From contig JAGVRJ010000005.1 of NCBI GenBank assembly GCA_019059635.1, positions 1,364,001 through 1,428,000 on the forward strand: a stretch of DNA of 64,000 bases, read 5' to 3'. The position numbers and the translations under genes are program-made. Of this stretch, positions 56,360 through 64,000 are shown piece after piece; within the stretch, counting starts at the first letter, position 1; the number at the start of each line of letters is the position of its first letter. The stretch comes from Proales similis. Lineage: Eukaryota > Rotifera > Eurotatoria > Ploima > Proalidae. The notes beneath the pieces were generated by a model. It did no database searches. It saw nothing but the letters and a program-made list of their open reading frames with translations, and was not told where the DNA came from.

Positions 56360-58348
56360 CTAGATGAAAGAAGAGAAAATCTGATTTATGCCTGGCATCA
56401 ACGACGAACTTTGGTTGCGGTCTGAGTAAATGGTGAAACAGTCGCCGTAAAGCTCGTAGAGCACATTAGAAACGATATTTAATTTCAGCACGATTGAAGC
56501 ATCTCTCGCCGAGTGTGAATGGTTCTTGCCCAGCCATCTGTGGTAGGCTAGAAGACAAGCCTGATTGAATTGGATTTTAGCTTGAGTTGGTATTGGGTCT
56601 TTTTTGCTTGAACCCATCTTCTTACCCGGATGCGAAGCTTGGTATGAACAATAAATGAGGTTTGTGCTTGTTGAGCATCGGCGAAACCAACTGCGAGCTG
56701 CACAAGCGGACCGAACACTAATTCTATGACCTGAGAAAGTAAATTCAAGCTTGGTTCAATTGGCTATAGATCGATTACCGGCCCTCCTAGATTCTCTAGT
56801 GCAACTGCAGTTCCATAAATTCTGCCCAGTGCCTCCTCAGACGAACATTCTTGTTCAAGGGTCGGACGAAAATAATTCTCGACTAGAAACGACACGGTCT
56901 TGATTGAATATTTAAAATAGGTCCTTTCGATTGAATGTCGACGTTGGAGAAAAGATATTTGCTCGAGAAGACGAAAAAGAAAACTTACCTGAGGAAGAAA
57001 GCAGTGACATGAGCGGCTCTTTCCCTCAAAGCCATCGAGTCTATCTGTTTTCTGCTGTTGTGGAACAAGCAGAAGATCAAAATCGAGAGCACTTTGGAGA
57101 ACTTGAGCAGATTTTTCTCATTCGTTTCAACAATCAAAGTTTAGTGCAGATGGTTACAATTTGTCGAGAGGCGAGCAGTAGATGCTCATTGGCAATTAGG
57201 CTCTTTAACACTTGAAGAATTCTCAACGTATAAGCAATCGCCATTCGACTGTTTGTAGTCGGTGATTTGCCGTTTGACTTCAAAAGCTTCTTTATCTATC
57301 CATATCTGTCAATGCCCACTCGAATCAAAAATTTGATTTGATTAAAATTTGATCACCGTTACGGAAGCAAAGTTCACTAAAAAAGGCGCAACTTGCTGAA
57401 GCTTTGTATTCCGCTCGAGATCGTTCAAAAGACACTTTGTTGAAGATTTGCCATGTTGAAAAGCCAGAGCAAATTTAGCTCTTTACACAAGAGCTTACAT
57501 GAAATAGCTCCACTCCCTTCTTATCGCTAGGTGCCTGCAGAGTAATTTTAACCGCGAATTCAAAGTATTGCTTGGACACAGGGTCCAATTCTGTCGGGCT
57601 CATTTCGTAGATTTTAGTTTCCACGTCGGTTTTAAATGTTTCTTTGAAACTAAAGAGATGCAGTTTCAACTTGTCAAAAAGAGTCCTGGTGCCTCTTCTT
57701 ACCGTTGCCGAAATCGTTCGTGGAACTGTTGCAGATTGTGCCATTGGCCAGTAGCCAGCGTAACTTGGGACCCTCGATTGGAGGCTGATCAGCAGGTATT
57801 GAGCAAAGATTATCGAGGGAAAGCGACACCAGCCGATCCTCAAGCTCAACCAAATTACACTTGCTCAACTGGGACATTAGCGTGTCTTTTGCTGATTCGG
57901 CCGAGTCAATCTCAACTTGGCAAATATTGAGCGGCTCTTTTCGCGAGTATCCATAAGTTCTCTTAATTAGGGCATTGAAAAGTTGTAAAGATGCTCTTTC
58001 GAATTCTAATCAACCAACTTGAACATCGCTGTGTCTAAGTGCCATGTTCAAATCTGCAGTTCGTAAATCATGTCTCTTGCAATGGTGCATGAAATTGATT
58101 GCTCGCTTTAAATTTGTATTTTAAAGTTTTGTCAGGTCAGGGCTTGTCAGGAGTAAGCAGATCGTGCAGCTTACGTCAATAATCTCCCTTATTCGATAGG
58201 ACACATCTTCGGAAAGAGACTTGAGGGAAGGCTCGTCAAGAGGATGATGTCCTTCCAGCCAAGTCCATAACTGTATTGTGTCAGTCCTGAACAAGTGGAA
58301 GCCCTTCTCTCCTTCAATGCTTCCTGATCTGACAGCACGTTCGCTCAT
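56360..58348 (-). CDS. TAF6L: TAF6-like histone-fold protein (TAF6L/TAF6)
   Basis: Ten minus-strand exons: 58348-58175, 58105-58019, 57961-57703, 57641-57499, 57434-57363, 57289-57158, 57101-56989, 56923-56779, 56730-56626, 56560-56360 (introns 48-73 nt); 476 aa, every phase consistent. The N-terminal histone fold reads LSEDVSYRIREIID|RAINFMHHCKRHDL then TADLNMALRHSDVQ|RTYGYS. HEAT-like repeats follow: CLLNDLERNTKLQQVAPFLV, LRILQVLKSLIANEHLLL, LRERAAHVTAFFLR, LGRIYGTAVALENLGG. The C-terminal YELYGDCF resembles the RELYAFFGDS motif of human TAF6L, and VQRTYGYSRKEPL resembles its CGYGSQEALP, so I favour TAF6L (SAGA/PCAF complex) over TAF6 (TFIID). The histone fold pairs with a TAF9-type partner. 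The split from TAF6 is a judgement. Confidence 0.85.
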
Positions 58349-58588
58349 AGCTTCCTCTTTCAACTTTTTTTTATCTCCTTTTTCAATTTTGGTCGGAAAT
58401 TTTTTATTTTTTAATGGAAAAGTGCTCGAGCCCAGACACGATTATTGACCAAATAAGTAAACTTAACTTAACACAGTCAGAAGAGAGTAATTAAATTAAA
58501 AGGTTGGTTTTCATCCGCACGGTCGAATGGTGATTAGATCTTGAACGTTCAGTAAGCTGATCTCCGGAATTCATGGACAATTGTGAAC

Positions 58589-60460
58589 TTAGACGACGGA
58601 GAATTTCTGATTCATTTCTCGAAGCAACTCTTTCGTGGTGGCATGTTTGGGAAACAGCTCAATGGCCTTGTTCAACGATTGGTAGCTGCTTTGCATGTCG
58701 CCAATCTTTAAAAAAATGCATTCAATTGAAACATTTCAAAAAAAAATTCAACTCAACTTACCGTGTAATTAAGAAGCCCGCTGTTGAAGTTTGGCTCAAA
58801 CGCGGCCGGATTAAGCACTTGTGCAGTTTGGAAAAACGATTTCGCCTAAATTTTTGAGTTAAAAAGATTTTAGCGCATGTGGCCCAATACCTCAATCAAT
58901 CTCAAACTGACCAGTTCGTTGCGGTTATAAGCCATTTCCAAAACGCCGAGATTGTTGTAAGCCTCTGAGCTGTCGTTATTATAAACAAGAGCAAGCCTGA
59001 AGCATTGGTAGGCGAGGCTGTTGTCACCAAGACCGACTGCCACGTGGCCAAGATTAAACCAGACATCCGAGAGCTGAGTGTTGTTTGATGCGAGACTGAG
59101 CGCTCGTTCAAAGCAGCTGAATATCAAATCGTATTGCTGGGCGTAAAAGCAGCATAGACCGATGTTGTTGAACAGTTCAGTGTTATTGACGCCCATTTGA
59201 AGAAGGCGCCTGTAGAACTTGAGGGCGACCTCGGGCTGATCGTTATAGAAACAGTGAGTGGCAATGCAGGCCAATGCTTCGAGGTTTGTACCGTCTGAGA
59301 TAAGAACTTCGCGGAAGTACTTGATCGCCTCCTCTTCGTTATTCAACGCTTCTTGCACTCGGGCTATTTGAAGTAGGACGCTCGTCTCGGACGGAAATTT
59401 CTCATTCGCCTCTTTTAACTTGCTCACTGCACTCAACGGCTGGTCTATCTTCACATACACCCGGCCGATAAGCAAATATATGTCGATGCTCGAATGCTGT
59501 TTTAAAGCTGACACATACTGCTTTTCTGCGTCTCTGAAAAGCCCAAGCCTTTTTTTTGACATTAACTTCATGCAATACAGAATGAACTTAAGTCAAACCC
59601 TACCGGAAATAACAGTTTCCAAGCTGAATCTTCCACCACCAGTCGGTAAACTGGCAGGCCTCGGATGCCATTGCGGCTAACTGAAGGGCGTTTCTAACGT
59701 CGTTCTCGTGATAGAACAAATATTCAAACAGAGGTTTGGCCAATGCTGGATTTTCGGCATATTTTGAAAAGTTCAGCCGAGATACATTTATGAACTGGTC
59801 TTGACTCGAAAGCATTGAAGCCTTAAAAATATGAGAACTGTGAAACCAAGTTGATTCAAGAGAGGGTTTGATTGAAATGCATACGGTTCCAACTCGTGCT
59901 ACCCGACCGGATGTAGCTGTGAGGGGGCGTGCAGTGTTTGCTGAACGCGGTGTTTTCAACGCCTGTTCCATAGTGCCAGGTCTACCGCTCTGGCTTCCTG
60001 GTCGAATGGCTCCGCTCAATGGTCTGCCGCTCTGACTTGTCGGCCTTGAACAAATTTTCGCGTTAAATATGAAAACAATCATAATGGGTCAATCTTTGCC
60101 ACTCAAACCTCATTGCCATGCTAAGACTATTCTGGCCTTGTGAAGTTGACGCGCGGATGCTTGTTCCTGGACGACTGATTTGTGCGATGGCATTGTCGTC
60201 CAACAGTTCGGTGATACCCTCATCGCCCAATTCAATTTCATCGATGTAAAGTGGTTCGGTCAGTGCTCGCATTTTTAATAGCCAAGCCGCCTGATTTTGA
60301 TCAAAAATGATGAATTGGAGACTGAACAAGCGATCTTATTCGAAAGAAATCCCCTCACCTCATTATACGGATCTTTTTCCAACAGCTGACTGCAGATTTC
60401 GACGCACTCATCGAATTTGCGTCGCCTGAAGTGACTGCAGGCCATAAAAAGCGGATCCAT
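58589..60460 (-). CDS. TTC8: BBSome subunit TTC8/BBS8
   Basis: Seven minus-strand exons: 60460-60359, 60290-60109, 60044-59885, 59821-59604, 59548-58891, 58845-58762, 58705-58589 (introns 45-68 nt); 506 aa (human about 515). N-terminus FRRRKFDECVEICSQLLEKD and ALTEPLYIDEIELGDEGI, then the Arg-Pro-Gly repeats RPTSQSGRPL and SQSGRPGTMEQALKTPRSA, EYLFYHENDVRNALQLAA, DWWWKIQLGNCYFR. A TPR array follows: KFYRRLLQMGVNNTELFNN, IGLCCFYAQQYDL, VWFNLGHVAVGLGD, EAYNNLGVLEM. TTC8 is part of the BBSome, which moves membrane cargo in cilia. Divergent from a 141-aa gene across 177 bp containing an X-box-like site. Confidence 0.97.
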
Positions 60461-60637
60461 TTGAAATAGCAGAATATATGATTCAATCAGCGGACTGTCG
60501 GAATTTAATTCTTAATTATAATCGATCAAGTGAAAAGTGTCGTTCACTCTTGGTAACCTAGGCGACGGAATACTCACCGGCAGGTCCGCATCATCTAAAA
60601 TTATTCAAACAGAACATTTAAACGTGAAGTAGGAAAA
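60461..60637. promoter_or_regulatory. Bidirectional promoter with RFX X-box-like site
   Basis: Only 177 bp lie between the TTC8 start and the divergent 141-aa gene. GTAACCTAGGCGAC at 60553-60566 is an imperfect inverted repeat close to the X-box (one half-site off consensus). It is 93 bp from the TTC8 ATG and 72 bp from the other. It suggests both genes belong to the RFX ciliary programme. Confidence 0.7.
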
Positions 60638-61123
60638 ATGACGGCCAACTCAATGGGTACATTTGGCACATTCAAATATTGCTTTGACAAGTACGCTGAG
60701 ACCGGAAACATGAGTAGAGGCTTGAAAAGCGACATTGAATACTTTAGGCGTGAGCTTGAAACTGACGCGTCAAATAGGAAGCCTAACTACACCTGGGAAA
60801 AGCCGAGCGAGAGCTCGCCGTCAATTTATCAGGCTAAAATCAGTCAAGACCGTGAAGCTTCGATTAGGCAGAACACCCTCGATCTGATGAGCCCTTATCA
60901 CGGATTCCCGCACGCAGTCGAACAGAATAGATGGGAAAGTGAGCCAAGTCCGCCTGCTAACCTTCTTCCTTTCCCGCAACAACGGCGCACTGCTGCCCTC
61001 AGTGCTATGACTCAGTAAGAAATTCAAGTTCGGTTTTGTTTTACACCAAAATTCGATTTATTTAACTCTACAAGGTTCGTCGAAGAGATGAATAAAACAT
61101 TTCCGGGAGAGTCAATGTATTAG
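60638..61123 (+). CDS. 141-aa protein of unknown function, divergent from TTC8
   Basis: Exon 60638-61014 plus a small exon 61075-61123 (60-nt GT-AG intron); 141 aa. Without splicing, a stop follows at once (126 aa). I do not recognise the family. It has no signal peptide or membrane segment; it is hydrophilic with scattered Trp/Tyr and Pro (FGTFKYCFDKY, NYTWEKPS, LMSPYHGFPHAVEQNRW). That composition recalls small axonemal microtubule-inner proteins, and the shared X-box promoter with TTC8 fits a ciliary or flagellar role. Both points are circumstantial. The splice joins SAMTQ to FVEEMNKTFPGESMY. Confidence 0.75.
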
Positions 61124-61242
61124 GAAATCAGTTTCTGCTCAGTGTCTTTTAATCTGAATCGATTTCTTGTTCATCGCAGCAGAGCCTGTTTTAAACTAAT
61201 TTTCAAACTAGATGAATAAAATTGCGACAATACCGAAAGCTG

Positions 61243-61353
61243 TTACTTGTTTACAATACAGTGCCAAAAGAAGCAAAGGCAAAATATGAGAATAACTGAC
61301 GCTGTCAGGCCAGATCCGATTCCGATATAAATGCTCTTCGAATTCTCATCCAT
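61243..61353 (-). CDS. Possible 36-aa single-pass membrane micropeptide
   Basis: A 36-codon ORF with an excellent Kozak context (GAGCCATGG). It reads a polar start (MDENSKS), a Gly-rich membrane helix (GSGLTASVILIFCLCFFW) and a short end HCIVNK. It lies between the stops of FKBP2 and the 141-aa gene, on the FKBP2 strand. It could be an independent small membrane protein or a terminal exon of an unseen transcript. No homology is claimed. Confidence 0.35.
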   Translation of the reverse strand: MDENSKSIYIGIGSGLTASVILIFCLCFFWHCIVNK

Positions 61354-61634
61354 GGCTCGTTGCCTCACTGTCAATCACTGAAATGGAAATTCATTTCGAT
61401 TGAAAGCAGCTCTTCTCCTCAAGTTGAATTTCCTCAATTAAATTTCCAAGATAATAAGTGTGAACAAACGCCGAAATATGCAGAAAGTCACAAAGACATA
61501 CACGCACACGACTGTTTTTCAAGTCCTGTGGGCAAATATTTATTCTAGATTTTAAATAACCAACAAGAATCTATTCGCCATAAGAGTCTACATGTAGAGT
61601 ATATGGCCATTGATTTCTATCAGCTCAGTGTATT
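61354..61634. other. FKBP2 3' region
   Basis: AT-rich 3' flank of FKBP2. A plus-strand ORF at 61360-61548 has no recognisable product and is probably chance. Nothing else seen. Confidence 0.4.
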
Positions 61635-62190
61635 TTAGAGGTCGATTTTGGAGTTTATTTTCAAAAGTTCCACTTCGAATATGAGAGTTGCTCCACCTGA
61701 GTTGACGGGAAATGAAAAAGAAATAAGCAATTTGAGGCATTTTCTAGGGTTTAGTGATGATTTCTACGAACCAGGAATCTTGGGCGGGGCTCCGTGGTCA
61801 CCATAGCCGAGATGAGAGGGAATTATCAGCTTTCGCTTTTCTCCTTCGCACATGTCAAGAAGTCCTAAATCCCAGCCCTTGATCACTTGACCAATGCCAA
61901 GAGTGAACGTAAACGGCTGGTCACGACCAACTGATGAGTCAAACTCGCTTCCGTCTTCTAGCTTTCCTACGTAGTGCCTTGTATTTACCTCGAATTATTT
62001 CGGCTCTTTTTGACCTAGACTTTTTTTCTGCTTACATGGTGAGAGAGTCTCCTTTCTTTGATTTACGCTCGCAGTTGTCCACTCTTTTCTTAATTCCGAT
62101 TTGAAGCTGCTTGTTGCCTGATTTTGAGTCGGCTGCGGACGTCACACAGCACAGAAAGAAAACAGCAACGACAATAGTCAACAACTTCAT
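61635..62190 (-). CDS. FKBP2: ER peptidyl-prolyl isomerase FKBP2 (FKBP13)
   Basis: Three minus-strand exons: 62190-62036, 61977-61772, 61696-61635 (introns 58 and 75 nt); 140 aa (human 142). A signal peptide covers about residues 1-20 ([17 protein letters not shown]). The start at 62190 is chosen because it directly opens the signal peptide. The FKBP domain reads [93 protein letters not shown]. The active-site Trp and the conserved Cys pair are present. It ends KIDL, a plausible KDEL-type ER retrieval signal (human FKBP2 ends RTEL). It catalyses proline isomerisation during folding of secreted proteins. Confidence 0.96.
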
Positions 62191-62771
62191 TTTATTCCTT
62201 AAGCACAATCTAAATGAGCAAATGACACCAGAATACATCGAATCTCTTTTGCAAAAACTTGAGCGAAACTCACTGTAGTAACATGATTTATGAAGAGCCG
62301 ATAGCGGCCAACTAGCCATTCACACGTTGACAAGTACGAATTTACCGTTTGGTTGAAACATATACTTTCAAAAAACTAACTTGTCATATAACGAGAAAAG
62401 CTAAAAGAAAAAGAAAGAGAGAAGAATCAAGTTGACGACGGTATGCAGCAATTAAATTACTTGCCCGGCGATGTTGTAGAAAAAGCGATTTGTTTGCGTT
62501 TGCGGCTATCTTGAAGATATCCACGTGATCTCAACACACTTTTCCATTTCATAATAGATTGCTCGTTCGGGTTTCGAGATAAATTTGCTGAGGTCTAGCA
62601 ATGATCAATTCTTAATATCGAAGCATTCTCTCTCTGGGTAGGCGTAAAGGTTTTATGGACCAAGTCAAATTAAGTTCTAATCAGTTGATTTAATTTCTCT
62701 TTCTTTCCCCCTATCTTTTGCTCTCTTTGCGTGTCAAGTTCTGTCATAATTTACCAACAAGCACGAGAAAG
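62191..62771. other. Divergent spacer, FKBP2/MFS transporter
   Basis: 580 bp between two divergent start codons, presumably both promoters. A CT-rich stretch precedes the transporter ATG. No gene seen. Confidence 0.4.
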
Positions 62772-64000
62772 ATGGCCTGCAGAAGTCGAAAGATATCATA
62801 CCTGATCATATTTCTCACGAATTTCCTCACCGGCATTGAGTATGCGGTCATATTGCCGACCGCTCTGCAGTATTTGCACAAGTTTGGAGGCGACCAGGTC
62901 GATCTTGGCCTATGCTTGTCTGCATACAGCTTCTCGAGTCTCTTTTCATCGCCCATCATGGGCAAAATATCTGACATGTAGGTATTCAGCCTCAAGCTGT
63001 CGTTCCTCGCAACCTAATACTCTTTGAACCAAGTACTCGAAATACCAGAGCGCTCATGATTTTCGCCAATTTATTTCAAATCGCCGGAAGTCTGCTCTAC
63101 TTCTCCTCGTTGAGCAAGATGAGCATAATTGGAGGCCGACTCGTATCTGGTAGAAAGCGAATTTTTGGCTAAAAGTCTCTACAGAGAATAAAACGATCGG
63201 TCTAAGGAGTCGGTCTCGGAATCGTTAGCTGCCTGTTCAGTGATGTTGTCAAAAACACATCTGCCGAAGAAAGGAATCCAATATTATCTCGCCTAATGAT
63301 GGGTAGACAGGTTCGTACTGTTTCTTGGAGCGCTCGGGCATACCAGAGGAAGATAATTTTATCGATAGATCGGAATGATTATCGGACCTGCTTTGAATTT
63401 CGGTCTTCTCTTTCTTGACTATGATATCGGGCCTTTTCATTTGGACAAGCTAACTGCACCGGGCGTAATTGACTTCCCTGAATCTTAAATTGATCATGCA
63501 AAATTTAGAGTTCAATTTATATTTAGCTTCTGATGGCCTCGATTTGGACGTTACTAGAAGTGGCCGTGATTTTATTCTATAAGAATCTGAACGAGTTCTC
63601 TGAACCTTCGATTTCGACAGCAATAAACGAAGAGAATCAGGAGCGAGAACGACTGATTGAACAATCGTCAGAGTCGAGCTCGACTCAGCCAAGTTACCGA
63701 ACGTTTGAGGAGAGCCAGCAGGCTCCGGGCAGCAATTCGCTGCCGACAGCAGAGAAGCCACTCACAAGCAGCATCACTCATTCGCAGAGTCTAAGAGTTG
63801 TTGACAGCTCTCAAACAGGCTCTTTATTCGAACGTCTCTACAACGAATATATTCGCGACGAGGTCATTGCCGTTTTCACAGTTTCTTTTACTGTCTTTTT
63901 CATGCAGACCACCCTCGAGGTAATCAAATCGTTTCACTTTTCTTCCACTTGCCAGCTCTAGCGTGTGCTCTTTTCTTTATGTTTTTCTCAACTAGACCAT
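62772..64000 (+). CDS. MFSD8: MFSD8/CLN7-like major facilitator transporter, 5' part (runs off window)
   Basis: Exons 62772-62977, 63034-63149, 63207-63310, 63369-63464, 63527-63919, and the first 5 bp of the next (63996-64000); introns 56-76 nt. About 305 residues are visible. The start is the ATG at 62772; earlier in-frame codons are not ATG. Transmembrane helices: ISYLIIFLTNFLTGIEYAV, LGLCLSAYSFSSLFSSPIMG, ALMIFANLFQIAGSLLYF, GVGLGIVSCLFSDV, IGMIIGPALNFGLLFL, LLMASIWTLLEVAVILFY. A Ser-rich cytoplasmic loop of about 70 residues follows, then EVIAVFTVSFTVFFMQTTLE|T. The EERxxxLSRLMMGRQ|IGMIIGP segment and long central loop resemble MFSD8, a lysosomal transporter. Assignment within the MFS is tentative. 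Confidence 0.78.

Noticed and set aside
56924-56988. A 27-nt intron in the TAF6-like gene
   Set aside because: A later acceptor gives a 65-nt intron and a continuous match to the TAF6 HEAT region.

Overview
This is a nuclear contig from a compact-genome animal. The evidence is spliceosomal introns with GT-AG ends, mostly 45 to 75 nt, together with calmodulin, an innexin, Golgi alpha-mannosidase II, HRD1/synoviolin, GCN2 and BBS8. An innexin points to an invertebrate. Two Speedy/RINGO genes, the cilium-linked genes TTC8/BBS8 and TTC23 with RFX X-box-like promoter elements, and a mollusc/arthropod-type calmodulin fit a small-genome spiralian (annelid, flatworm or rotifer grade). That placement is inference. 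Most genes are split by introns too short for single-frame ORFs to show, so I assembled exons by hand using splice sites, phase and remembered family sequence. Every joined CDS below keeps frame, except TRNT1, which needs one missing base.

Layout. 1-6.8 kb: GCN2 (3' part, +), POP7 (+), TRNT1 (-), calmodulin (-). 6.8-11.4 kb: a long gene-free block with microsatellites. 11.4-14.8 kb: ADF/cofilin (-) and HRD1 (-). 16.0-24.4 kb: alpha-mannosidase II (+) and NRDE2 (+). 24.7-29.0 kb: a tandem pair of two-Ig-domain surface proteins (+), one with a GPI-like end and one with a transmembrane helix and a tyrosine-rich tail. I do not recognise this family. 29.3-31.6 kb: TTC23 (+), with an AT-AC (U12-type) intron.

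31.6-41.7 kb: a near-identical 2.66 kb segmental duplication. It carries the last 11 codons of TTC23 plus a whole Speedy/RINGO gene. The copies are separated by a nest of dead mobile elements (integrase-type, hAT, non-LTR reverse transcriptase). 42.4-49.9 kb: a dense housekeeping cluster with TIM50 (-) head-to-head with WDR74 (+), then FIBP (+) and NTAQ1 (-), whose coding ends overlap, then COQ2 (+). 49.9-53.7 kb: a second large gene-free block. 53.7-64 kb: innexin (+), TAF6-like (-), TTC8/BBS8 (-), a 141-aa unknown gene (+) sharing an X-box promoter with TTC8, a possible 36-aa membrane micropeptide (-), FKBP2 (-), and the 5' part of an MFSD8/CLN7-like transporter (+).

Functional threads. Secretory pathway: HRD1 (ER-associated degradation), FKBP2 (ER folding) and alpha-mannosidase II (Golgi glycan trimming). 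RNA metabolism: POP7, TRNT1, NRDE2 and WDR74. Mitochondrion: TIM50 and COQ2. Cilium: TTC23, TTC8 and possibly the 141-aa gene. These are mostly unlinked housekeeping genes, but several pairs are divergent with gaps of only 180-280 bp and probably share promoters.
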